Positions 21,872 through 29,942 of a DNA stretch of 29,942 bases are shown in pieces (position 1 is the first letter of the stretch; each line of letters starts with the position of its first letter). The notes below the pieces were generated by a model that had not been told where the DNA came from, ran no database searches, and saw only the letters and a program-made list of their open reading frames with translations. This DNA is from Cylindrodendrum hubeiense (Eukaryota > Ascomycota > Sordariomycetes > Hypocreales > Nectriaceae): positions 1-29,942 of the forward strand of contig JAANBB010000465.1 in NCBI GenBank assembly GCA_014621425.1, read 5' to 3'. The translations under genes were made by a program, and so were the position numbers.

Positions 21872-22627
21872 ATGTCAAATCCCGAAGGTTCGAAAAAAAG
21901 TGGCAAGCTGCTTCAGCGGCGACAGCGCCTCCCGCCTATGGCTCCAGAATCCGACGAGACGAGCCCTGCGTCCTCCTCCATCCAGAAAATCAACAAACCG
22001 ATCGCCCCCTCTCCACGGCGCTATGCTGCCCCTGCTGGCAAGATCCAACGGGCAGCACTTGATCCTCTGTCAATTGCGGCCTCCACGTTGGAAAATGAGC
22101 GGCAAGAGAAGATGCGTTGGAAGGAGAAAGCGACGACCTTGGAGAAGGCAGTGCAGTTCCAAGCCGAGCAACTGGAAGTAGAAGAGGAACGCTCAAAGAT
22201 GGAAACGAGTTACTGGAAGAGCGAATATGAGGACCGATTGGGCCAATCTGAGGTGCGAGCAATGGAGTTGAAGAAGCAATTAGAGGAGTCGAACAAGGCA
22301 AGGGTGCTCGCGGAACAAAAATTGGCGAAACTACAAAAGGATGCCATGAAGGCTTTTGAGGGTGAGGGTGCGGATTGGGATCGATTATTCACGGAGTTAC
22401 GTTTCATTCAAGACACGTGCGAATTCATCAAGAGGGAGACTGAAAACCTGGTCGAATTCGCGTTTTTCGTCCACCGCTCCCAGAGGAACACTCCCTCTGA
22501 CATGAGTCCTCAGATGATAACGTCTTTGGAGCACAACAAGGCGCGAGCCGCAATGAAAGAGGCTCTTCATACTATGCGCAAGGAAATCGGAGAAAAGAGT
22601 GCTGGCTCTGCAGGAAAGGAGGCCTAA
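21872..22627 (+). CDS. Hypothetical coiled-coil protein, 251 aa
   Basis: Not recognised. The frame is open from 21740, but the first ATG in frame is at 21872; an upstream GTG at 21797 would add 25 residues that also begin with Ser-Asn-Pro. The N-terminal 70 residues are Ser/Pro/Lys/Arg-rich and probably disordered. Residues about 77-170 are a long Glu/Lys/Gln-rich heptad region (ENERQEKMRWKEKATTLEKA, then AMELKKQLEESNKARVLAEQ), a clear coiled coil. A more globular part follows (DWDRLFTELRFIQDTCEFI), with a Lys/Ala-rich end. It has no membrane segment. An upstream exon that supplies the start cannot be excluded, since the frame stays open before the ATG. It is convergent with the dihydroorotate dehydrogenase gene, 289 bp away. 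Confidence 0.65.
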   Translation: MSNPEGSKKSGKLLQRRQRLPPMAPESDETSPASSSIQKINKPIAPSPRRYAAPAGKIQRAALDPLSIAASTLENERQEKMRWKEKATTLEKAVQFQAEQLEVEEERSKMETSYWKSEYEDRLGQSEVRAMELKKQLEESNKARVLAEQKLAKLQKDAMKAFEGEGADWDRLFTELRFIQDTCEFIKRETENLVEFAFFVHRSQRNTPSDMSPQMITSLEHNKARAAMKEALHTMRKEIGEKSAGSAGKEA

Positions 22628-22916
22628 CTGTTGCGTCTGGCTCACGATGGGAAAGAGAAAATATTACAATATCTGACGTCGTTTACAGGTGCTGGAAGGG
22701 TTGCTGAAGTCGTCGTTTTACAGTTTAGATAGGGACCAAATCAGTTTTATGATCACATTTTTTCTTCAGTACAATAGTCTCGTTCTCTAATACTTTTTAA
22801 GAACAACTTTCGCCTTGAATGCGAAAGTCATATTGCACAATGAAACCACACCCATTCACTCGCCCGTGATTGTCCAAACAAAGAAATGTCAAATGTTATG
22901 ACTGGTCTAATAGTGT

Positions 22917-24332
22917 CTACGACTGGTTCTTTATCTCGCGCTTGATCCTCGTTACAGTTCCCGCGCCACCGTACGTCATCCCCGTGTACACCATAGCCAC
23001 GCTGGCGCCGGCGTTGAGGATCTTCTTAGCCTCCTCACCGTTGGTGATACCTCCCGTGGCGAAGATGACCTTTTGCGCACCGGGGGCGGCGCTCTTGTTG
23101 GCCTCGAAGGAGTAGTTGTCGAGCATTTTGCGGTATCGGCCCACGAGGTCGAGTGTCCTGCTGTACATGGCGGGGCCAGAATAGCCACCAGTCTCTTGGA
23201 AGTTGACATTCTCTTGGGCAGTGAGCTTGATGCCCTGGGGGATCACACCGGTCCTTCGCTTGGTGGTGTTGCCGACGATGACTCCGTCAACACCACTCTC
23301 GTGAACGGCCTGGACAATGCCCTCCAGTTGGGTGTCCTCATCCTCATCTGGCGAGACCTTGACCATGACCTTGGGCCGGTTCTTTCGGTCCGTCTTGGCA
23401 GCCTCCTCGACAACAGCACTCAAAAGTCGGGTGAGGGGTCCGGTTGCCTGCAACTCGCGCAGACCGGGAGTGTTGGGGCTGCTGACATTGACAACGATCA
23501 CATCGGCGTACCGTGCCAGCCTTGAGACGCAGTACACGTAGTCCTGAGCCACAGCCTTCTCATCCTTCTCGTTCGTCTCTTTGTTCTTGGCGATCTGGAC
23601 GGCGAGCAGGCGGCCTGACCGCAGGCTGCCCGGGGGCACATTGGCCTCGCCATTGAGCACGTCGGACTCGGTTAAGCCAAGGGATCGAGCGTATCGTCGG
23701 AGTCGGTCTCGCAATCGGATGGCCATGTCGTCAGCACCGCGAGAGTTCAGTCCGTATCGGTTGACCATGCCATCGAGCTTGGGCACTCGGAAAACACGAG
23801 GCTTTGGGTTGCCGACCTGGGGGAAGGGCGTGCAGCCACCAACTTCAACGACACCAGCGCCCAATTCAAACAGCGCATCGGGGATCTCAGCATCCTTGTC
23901 GAGGCCAGCGGAGATGCCAATTGGGTTCTGCAAATCGGTTCCGAATACAGAGACGGACAGCTCGGGGCAATTGAGAGTGGTGTCGCGTTCGCGGGGGTGC
24001 AGGTTGAGGTCGTGGAGCACCTTCAGCGCGCGGGTGCCGACGTGGTGTGCTTCCTCGGCATCGGGGAAGACGTATCTCAGCACCGGGGGGACAATCCAGC
24101 GGTGGAAGAAGGCGCGGGTATCGGTCGCATAGAGGTATGAGGCGTAGAGGCCACCGGCAACAGCGGTGCCGTACAGGGCGTACTTGATCTGGGTGGCTCC
24201 ATCGCCGGGCGAGGATGAGGATGAGTTATGGCGGCGTTGGACGATGGGGCTCCGGGGCAGGGCCGGGCGCACGGAGGGAGCGGCTCGGGTGCCGGAGACG
24301 GCGGAGCGCGATCGGAGGAGAGCGGTGGACAT
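22917..24332 (-). CDS. pyrE: Dihydroorotate dehydrogenase (quinone), mitochondrial class 2
   Basis: Fourth step of pyrimidine synthesis: oxidises dihydroorotate to orotate with FMN and passes electrons to ubiquinone at the inner mitochondrial membrane. Single exon, 471 aa from the ATG at 24332; the frame runs 50 codons further upstream but without ATG. The N-terminus is Arg/Ser-rich (MSTALLRSRSAVSGTR, a mitochondrial leader), followed by a membrane segment at about 50-69 (KYALYGTAVAGGLYASYLYA). FMN and substrate motifs are GISAGLDKDAEIPD, VEVGGCTPFPQVGNPKPR and VNVSSPNTPGLRELQ (the class 2 catalytic Ser region), then MVKVSPD, GVIVGNTT, FATGGITNGEEA and MVYTGMTYGG. An insert near 235-275 with Lys/Glu-rich sequence is usual in fungal enzymes. 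This is the ortholog of Aspergillus PyrE, the target of the antifungal olorofim. Drug response cannot be judged here. Confidence 0.96.
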   Translation of the reverse strand: MSTALLRSRSAVSGTRAAPSVRPALPRSPIVQRRHNSSSSSPGDGATQIKYALYGTAVAGGLYASYLYATDTRAFFHRWIVPPVLRYVFPDAEEAHHVGTRALKVLHDLNLHPRERDTTLNCPELSVSVFGTDLQNPIGISAGLDKDAEIPDALFELGAGVVEVGGCTPFPQVGNPKPRVFRVPKLDGMVNRYGLNSRGADDMAIRLRDRLRRYARSLGLTESDVLNGEANVPPGSLRSGRLLAVQIAKNKETNEKDEKAVAQDYVYCVSRLARYADVIVVNVSSPNTPGLRELQATGPLTRLLSAVVEEAAKTDRKNRPKVMVKVSPDEDEDTQLEGIVQAVHESGVDGVIVGNTTKRRTGVIPQGIKLTAQENVNFQETGGYSGPAMYSRTLDLVGRYRKMLDNYSFEANKSAAPGAQKVIFATGGITNGEEAKKILNAGASVAMVYTGMTYGGAGTVTRIKREIKNQS

Positions 24333-24836
24333 GGTTGGGAGGAGATGCTGGACTCGGCCAGCTCCCAATGGATCACAGCGACGCGCGAGAGTTGTTCGGG
24401 TGAAGCTCTTCGGAGAATCTTGGGATTTCCCGGCTGTGAATGGTTGGCTGCCACCCGGACTGCGGGAGAACAGTGTCCGCACAGTGTCAATGCACTATGC
24501 GTAGGAGGTCTGCAAATATCTCAATCTTGCTGGCCGTCTTGAACTGGAGCCCAATCAACATGGCACGCTCTCAATTACACCTTTCCCAATTGGCATATAT
24601 TGGTATAATATTATCTTATTTAAAATGACTTAATTCGTGTCCTTGTGCTTGCTATTTGCATATGCACTATATAATTTTATAGACTGCAATCCATGCAGAG
24701 AATCCTCCATGAAGTGAAGCCTTGCCGTAGCAAGGGTATATCCGAAATCCTGAACTCCGCCTCTGCTAACCGTAATCATCCCTAACAAAAGAAATCATCA
24801 TCTGTTCTGACTCGTCCTCACTTGAAACACGAAGTG
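24333..24836. other. Intergenic region upstream of dihydroorotate dehydrogenase
   Basis: Between two minus-strand genes. The part next to the pyrE start stays open but lacks ATG, so it is probably a 5' leader. From about 24590 it becomes A/T-rich (24595-24690), which fits promoter or 3' untranslated sequence. No gene was seen. Confidence 0.6.
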
Positions 24837-25839
24837 CTAACGAAGTGGGCGGCCCGTTATATCCAGCTCAGCGCTCAGCACCTTTGGCTCTACGTCCGGT
24901 CTAAACGCGCCTGCAGGACTTAGAAACCGCGGTAATGACGAATCGGATGAGACGCTGGCGATTGTAGACACGCTCTTCAGTGAGCCGGGTCCCTGCGTTG
25001 TCGGGCTGGTATATGACATTCCACTCAGCTCTGGCGTTCTCATGCCGGCTGGCATCTCCTCGACGTAGGGTCGGTCGCCCTCCATCTCATAGATATCTCC
25101 CTTCTCATTCACGTAGCCCATGCCTCTCACCAAAGAGGCTTCGTTGGCTTCTGCCAGCTTCCCCTCTAATTGTCGGCGTTTTCTTCGTTCTCGGATCCAT
25201 AGGAATATTGAGATAGCGAGCAGGACCACACCAAGAGCGACGCCGATGCCAATTCCGGCTTTGGCGCCAGTCGAGAGCCCGGTGGCTGTGCCGTCGGTGT
25301 CTTGATTTGATGGCGTCTCGGTACTCTTTGATGACTCTATATCGACGGTGGACGGCTTGAGGGAGCTGGTGGAAGTGACTAGAGTGAGTTGTGATGATGA
25401 AGTCGATGTGATCTCTGCCGATGTGATCTTTGTCGAGGTGATCCTAGTCGAAGAGGTCGTCGTTTTGGTGGACTTGGTTGATGTTATGGTAGCTGATGCT
25501 GGCTCGGTCGCAGTGCCTGTGGGCTCCCAATACTCCTGACAGACCATCCAGTACCTGTTTTCCATCTCTGCAAGACGTCCTGTAAGCTATAGCCATGAAA
25601 GCGGAGAGAAGAGCTGACATACGGAACATCTCATCGTCGGTGCACGATACATCAAGCTTTCGTTCCTTGTTGTCCAAACACGTGTACATGGTGTCGACAA
25701 TAGTTTGATGGTTATTCGCGTAGCAGTAGCAGTCGTAGTCGTCTGTGTCGCAGCCCGTGGCAGCGACTCCATTTTCGAAGCATCCGCTCACACATTCGGG
25801 GATCGAGGCGATCAGCTCTTTGGCGTTGGCGTTCGCCAT
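24837..25839 (-). CDS. CFEM-domain membrane protein with Ser/Thr-rich stalk
   Basis: Exons 25839-25623 and 25579-24837, joined across a short 43-nt intron (GTATGT..TTACAG), give 319 aa. CFEM domains are fungal extracellular eight-cysteine modules, used in haem uptake, adhesion or signalling. All eight cysteines appear with the usual spacing: C16, C20, C30, C37, C39, C54 and C66 in exon 1 and C86 just after the junction (IPECVSGCFENG, DYDCYC). The frame across the junction reads DDEMFRRLAEMENRYWMVC. A Ser/Thr/Lys-rich stalk (about 93-175, probably O-glycosylated) leads to a transmembrane helix at about 180-201 (AGIGIGVALGVVLLAISIFLWI), then a basic stop-transfer RERRKRR and a roughly 115-residue cytosolic tail. 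No signal peptide follows the chosen ATG, which is odd for this topology. The open frame upstream is hydrophobic but lacks an ATG, so an unseen first exon is possible. Confidence 0.82.
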
Positions 25840-27216
25840 GGCGATGAAGTGGATGGGACGAAAGAAGGCGCCTGCGCCAACACAAGAAATTGATAAAAGA
25901 ATGGGGTGGATTGGAGAAGAAATGAACCAAGAAGAAGAGAATGAGCACAATAATCACAAATATGAGCTGAAGAGCCCGGGGGCTATCGCGAGATGCAGGG
26001 GCATCGCTGTTTATGGGGGGCCGAAGGATCCCATTTTGATTGAAGATGACCGCACTGACGAGAGCCGGATGCTGTCAGGGCACATCCGGGATGCAACGCT
26101 TGGCCCGCTGTATACGAAGGTGCGACTGGGAATGCAGCCCAGAGGCCCCCAAGCTGTCGAGTATTGGGCATCGTAAGGCTGGTGAGACGACTGACTGGGC
26201 TCATTGCGGTCAAGGCTGCGGCATCTAGGATCGTGGCCCCGGCCGCCAAGGCTGCCCTTAAATCTTAATACATCGGGGCTCAGCCGCCACTGGGCCATTC
26301 ATGGGCCTTTCATGGGCGGCTAAATCCACGCTTCCATATCTTGAACCAACGGATGCGGGAGGATCAAGAGTGTTGTCTGTGCAATGTGTACCGGCGACTC
26401 ACTTGGGTGTTTGGTGTGGGTGTCTGGTGTGGTTGTTCTGAGCCGCTCAGAATGTTCTTTTGGTCAACAAGCTTTGGGTTATGCTAGGATTGCCCATGCC
26501 AGAGTGTGTAGCTTATTTCGTTGGCGCAACGCTCGGGTTAACTCGGCTGCATCATGTAAAGCGATAGATCATGACTGGGGTCATGGTTAAGTTGGAGCAT
26601 CACATTCGATGATGGTGGGTGTTGTTCCTTGCTCAGAAAGTAGTGCACGTCCATCCAGTAAAGTACAATATAACATACTCTGAGTCGCATCGCAACTCGG
26701 CATCTTCGACATGATGGCAGGTGGAAGACGCCATACCTACATACCCTTATTGAAAGATATGTATTAAAGGTAGTAGGGGTTAGACGCACAGACTAATACC
26801 AAGGCAGTAGGTGAAAGTAGTTTTTCCCGGCTGTACGGATACCAATTCTCGCCTCATCTACACACTTATCTTCCATTGCCGTCGGTTGCGAGATAAGAGC
26901 GCATCCAGGGAAAGTCAAATCGGCACGGGGAGGTCTGAACGAGGATAGATAATACGTTTGATACGCCGGCGACTCAACATTCCTAATTCCGACGCCAGAA
27001 AAAACTAGGTGGATAAGAATCTCCGCGGTGAGCGATTGGCCGCCCCCACTTGCCACTTGGCGAGTCGAGTCGCCGAGTAGGAGCGAGGCCTGGGCCCTCG
27101 GCGTTGGGGGGAAAATCTGGCGGCCCCAGCGGCGACCACCAGCCGAACAAGGTCGTAATCCGACCACCGCCTGCGAATCCTCACCACGACATCACACGAC
27201 CATCTGCGGCGCCAGG
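25840..27216. other. Divergent intergenic region, no gene supported
   Basis: About 1.4 kb between the CFEM gene and the unknown gene at 27217. Frames up to 143 codons (for example 25745-26176, plus) mostly shadow the CFEM first exon. A small palindromic and directly repeated segment lies at 26282-26321. No RNA gene or mobile element was recognised. Confidence 0.55.
26282..26321. repeat. Small inverted repeat enclosing a direct repeat
   Basis: agccgcc at 26282-26288 pairs with ggcggct at 26315-26321. Between them, ttcatgggc occurs twice. It could be a protein-binding palindrome or chance; it lies about 440 bp upstream of the CFEM start. Confidence 0.4.
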
Positions 27217-28196
27217 ATGGACCAACTGAGCCCGCAATTCATCCAGAACATCGTCATCCAGGATATTATTGAAAATGATAATATGGAGATAGCTGCCCTG
27301 GCAACGGTGCTCGCGCTGGTCCAGAGCCAGCAGAAACCAGATGAGACCGAAGGGTCCGACGACGTATGAGAACCCCATTGCCTTATCTCCGGAGGCCAGA
27401 GAGGTTCGCAGTTGCTGACAGATCGCAGTATGATTCAGAGTATGACTCTCTAGAGGAGGGCTCTGAGTATGAGGATGAGCCAGAGTCTGCGCCAGCGCCA
27501 GCACATGCGCAAGCACAAGCGCAAGCACCAGCCCCAGTGCCAGTTGTCGGGCTTCAACCGGCCACAAGGAAGAGGAGCCATAGTCAGTTGAGGGATGAGG
27601 CGCCATGTGCCGTTCCTAAGGCTGCACCTCTTCCTCAGCCTAGGAAACGAGTGTGCGCAGACTCACCGTCAGGGGTGGTGCCAAGCAGCACGCCCGTCGT
27701 TGCACCCAGGTTGATGATGGCTGAGAGGCGTGAGCCTCAACCGCCTCTCACTCCCGACCAAGTGATGCGCCAGATAGACTACAAGGCTCCTGGCGCATGG
27801 GACCTCGCCACGGCCATTGCAGATGTCGGGAGGCGATTCACACTTAATGCGACGGCCCAGCATCTGGGCATCGTCTGCTCTCGCCTGCGCAGCTCACCTC
27901 AAGATGTCCGGCATTACAATGAACTTAATAACCAGGAGAAGGATAATTTACTTTGGCGGTGGATCAACATAGAGAGGTTGATCGCAGATTCGAAAAAGGG
28001 CGAGGAAACACTGCGCGCTCTTCAAGAAAAAGTCAACAACATGGGAAAGGATAAGAGAGCCGTGGTCCCGGTGCGTTCGCAGCCGGGTATAGAGACGAGG
28101 TTGAAAGCGGCTCTCGTCAAGCGGATTGACGCGAAGCCGCAGGGCAAACTAGAGGACAGGGTGCGGCGGTGGCTGGACGATATTATTGTGAGTTAG
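27217..28196 (+). CDS. Hypothetical protein, 304 aa, probably nuclear
   Basis: Not recognised. Exons 27217-27363 and 27429-28196, joined across a 65-nt intron (GTATGA..TCGCAG, branch-like TGCTGAC) in phase 0, so the junction reads SDD then YDSEYDS. The N-terminal helix region (residues 1-40) is hydrophobic-acidic (FIQNIVIQDIIENDNMEI, LATVLALVQSQQ). An acidic Tyr/Glu stretch (50-66) is followed by an Ala/Pro/Gln low-complexity tract (69-89, alternating AQ and AP). Two basic clusters, RKR at about 96-98 and 121-123, look like nuclear localisation signals. The C-terminal 160 residues look folded and helical (PDQVMRQIDYKAPGAWDLA, then NQEKDNLLWRWINIERL, and RVRRWLDDIIV at the end). The first exon is invisible without splicing. 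The fold might be a DNA- or protein-binding module, but that is a guess. Confidence 0.72.
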
Positions 28197-29346
28197 CCGC
28201 ATGGGCGAGGATGCAGGTGACAGCGGCAAGAGACGCGAGAGGCAGTAGAAATAGCGACGATCACAGCACAGCACGACACTTGAGACGAAGACTGAGATAC
28301 CCCCCCGGAGCATATATGGATATGGACGACACGACTCAGTTGGAATATAAACGAGCGAATTGATTTTCTTGTGTATGTAATCTTGGCCATGGAATGCGAC
28401 GATAGTCTACAGGAAATCAGAAACTGTTTGAGATCTGTCATGTGTCAGGGTTGCCACAGACCACGCAAAACGTCACAGCAAAAAAAGTGCAAGACAACCG
28501 GGCGAGAACCAAGATGGAAGCACCCACACCAACCATGGGCCCCGGCAATGCGCCAGCTGCAAAAAAGAACTGGTTGTGAAGACTGGCGGCTTGAAACGCC
28601 AGGCGTGTGGGCTGCGGGTGGCGAGACCATACGAGCCGGATGCAGACAAGCCTCCGAGACAGGAATAGAAGTCGGGCCAATTGGGACAGAAGTTTCATCC
28701 ACGGCCGCGTTTGCATGATGGCCGTCTTGATTCAATACCGCTGCGGGGGTGGAGAGTGATCGCAGTTGATTATCGAAACGGAAGACATGGAAATGTCAGA
28801 GCGGGGAGGTCGGCGAGGTTGCTGCCGTTACGAAGGGCAGTCGTCATTATCTCACCTCATCCTGCGAGCGACCCAGGCCGATAACCCGGCAGCCCGTCTC
28901 GAGTACGAGTACGGAGGTAGCAAGGACTTGGAACACATGGAGAATGGAGAAGCGCTGAAAGTGTGACAGAACTCAAGAAGATAGGTGGCAGGGGAGGGCC
29001 TGGAAACCAGATCGAGACCGGGAAAAAAGCCCCCACGTCGACGCTGTAGTTCGGTTGCGCCCATGAGGCCGGATCAAGCCACCACCATCCAGCTGGGATT
29101 CAGCTCGTGCGGCCATCGCATGCAGGTGCTGCGCTGCTTGAGCGTGCGTAATGGCTGGGCCGCTGCACAGGCTTGACAGGACAGCGTTTGGGTTTGCCAT
29201 CCTGAGACACAAGGGGGCGAGGTGACAGCGCGTGGCAATGGATCGACGGCCCCAGGCGCCGTTTTCTCAGCGTTTTGTAGGGGAGCATCGCGCATGCCTC
29301 AGAGACAGGATTGCCATGTGAATGACACCTTTTGGGGCCATGATGG

Positions 29347-29442
29347 TACGTAGTACGCACTTGGTTGTGGCTTGGAGCGGAGGGGAGTGGAGGGCAGTGG
29401 AGGGCAGTGGAGGTGGCAGGGCAAACGCACTACGTAGTACGC
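29347..29442 (+). repeat. Exact 12-bp direct repeat flanking a G-rich minisatellite
   Basis: tacgtagtacgc occurs at 29347-29358 and again at 29431-29442. Between them, at about 29381-29419, lie imperfect 10-bp units of the type gtggagggca. The region is not coding. It looks like an unstable simple-sequence patch. Confidence 0.75.
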
Positions 29443-29633
29443 TCTACCTGAGTACGGCTACGGGCACACGGCTAAAGGAGTCTACGACGCGACACGCAGC
29501 ACACACACACGCCATGCGCAAATGTCAAGCTGGGGCACGGAGCGGAGACAGGCCGAGTCTGGCAGGTCGCCCAGCGACATCCCCGCCGGTCGTCGGCGCA
29601 CTCTGACTGCTGGGTTTCCCGTGCGTTTGCGGG

Positions 29634-29672
29634 AGATGGCGAGGGAGATGGCGATGGAGATGGGTGGGAATT
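29634..29672 (+). repeat. GGAGATGGCGA-type purine-rich repeat
   Basis: Imperfect 6- and 12-bp units (ggagat, ggcgag, ggcgat) in a row. A minus-strand shadow frame reads it as Ser-Pro dipeptides, but no gene model supports that. Confidence 0.65.
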
Positions 29673-29942
29673 GGTTTCCCGGCCAAAGAGCCGTCTGGAG
29701 ATTAAACAAAAAACCGAAGCTCCGGGGGGCAGTAAACAAGCAGGGAGCGAGGCATTGGACGGATCTAATAAAGTTCGGGGAGCCCACCCCCTGTAAAAGT
29801 CCGCGATGCTGCCCGCTGCGCGGCGCACATTGGCTGTCGTGCACCGCCTCGGTCGGTAGCAGCAGCCGACACGCCGGGAACCCCCCAAGAACCGCGAGAG
29901 AGCCTGCGCCAGTGGGCGGCCAGCGGCGAGGCCCCGCCCACA

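Larger units (their letters stand above)
28197..29942. other. Intergenic region at the right edge, no gene supported
   Basis: About 1.75 kb. Many short overlapping frames on both strands reflect GC content; none has a domain-like pattern. The part after 29300 carries G-rich and dinucleotide-like repeats and a repeated tacgtagtacgc. The last 200 bases are GC-rich with an ATTGG (reverse CCAAT) near 29829 and may be the promoter of a gene beyond the window; this is a guess from composition. Confidence 0.55.

Noticed and set aside
25745..26176. 143-codon plus-strand frame
   Set aside because: Its first part is antisense to the CFEM first exon; the rest has no protein-like pattern.

Overview
The window looks like nuclear DNA of a filamentous ascomycete (Pezizomycotina), probably Eurotiales. 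The evidence is short introns of about 43-65 nt with GT..AG ends and CTAAC/CTAAT-like branch points, a Zn2Cys6 transcription factor, a CFEM protein, an F-box family common in moulds, and a fungal class 2 dihydroorotate dehydrogenase. There are no bacterial operons, and I found no tRNA, rRNA, transposon or CRISPR array. Several open frames begin at TTG or GTG, so I moved starts to ATG and joined exons by hand.

Layout, left to right. Bases 1-316 (-): 5' end of a Sec1/Munc18 gene, cut by the window edge, with two very small first exons. 317-2068: long intergenic stretch. 2069-2767 (-): small G-patch protein, divergent from an F-box gene (3050-4066, +) that is broken by one in-frame TAG. 5121-5720 (-): possible decayed gene with two in-frame stops. 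6510-8022 (+): six-exon Old Yellow Enzyme-type ene-reductase, tail to tail with a Zn2Cys6 regulator (8144-10239, -). 10240-11997: gene-poor stretch with small direct repeats. 11998-13622 (-): exonuclease V. 14530-15136 (+): small F-box protein with a C-terminal membrane segment. 15789-19401 (-): large P1B-type copper/cadmium-pump homologue with a cysteine-rich N-terminus. 20199-21068 and 21872-22627 (+): two unrecognised proteins. 22917-24332 (-): mitochondrial dihydroorotate dehydrogenase. 24837-25839 (-): CFEM membrane protein. 27217-28196 (+): unrecognised, probably nuclear protein. 28197-29942: GC-rich, repeat-bearing, no gene seen.

How the genes relate. This is mostly a patchwork of independent housekeeping genes (secretion, RNA-linked G-patch protein, mitochondrial DNA maintenance, pyrimidine synthesis) with lineage-variable genes between them (F-box proteins, orphans, metal pump, CFEM protein). 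The only pair that suggests a functional unit is the ene-reductase and the adjoining Zn2Cys6 regulator, and that rests on position alone. I do not see a clear undescribed multi-gene system. The most unusual items are the C-x3-CC module array in the metal pump, the membrane-tailed F-box protein, the nonsense-interrupted F-box gene, and an in-frame 12-bp repeat just upstream of the G-patch start.
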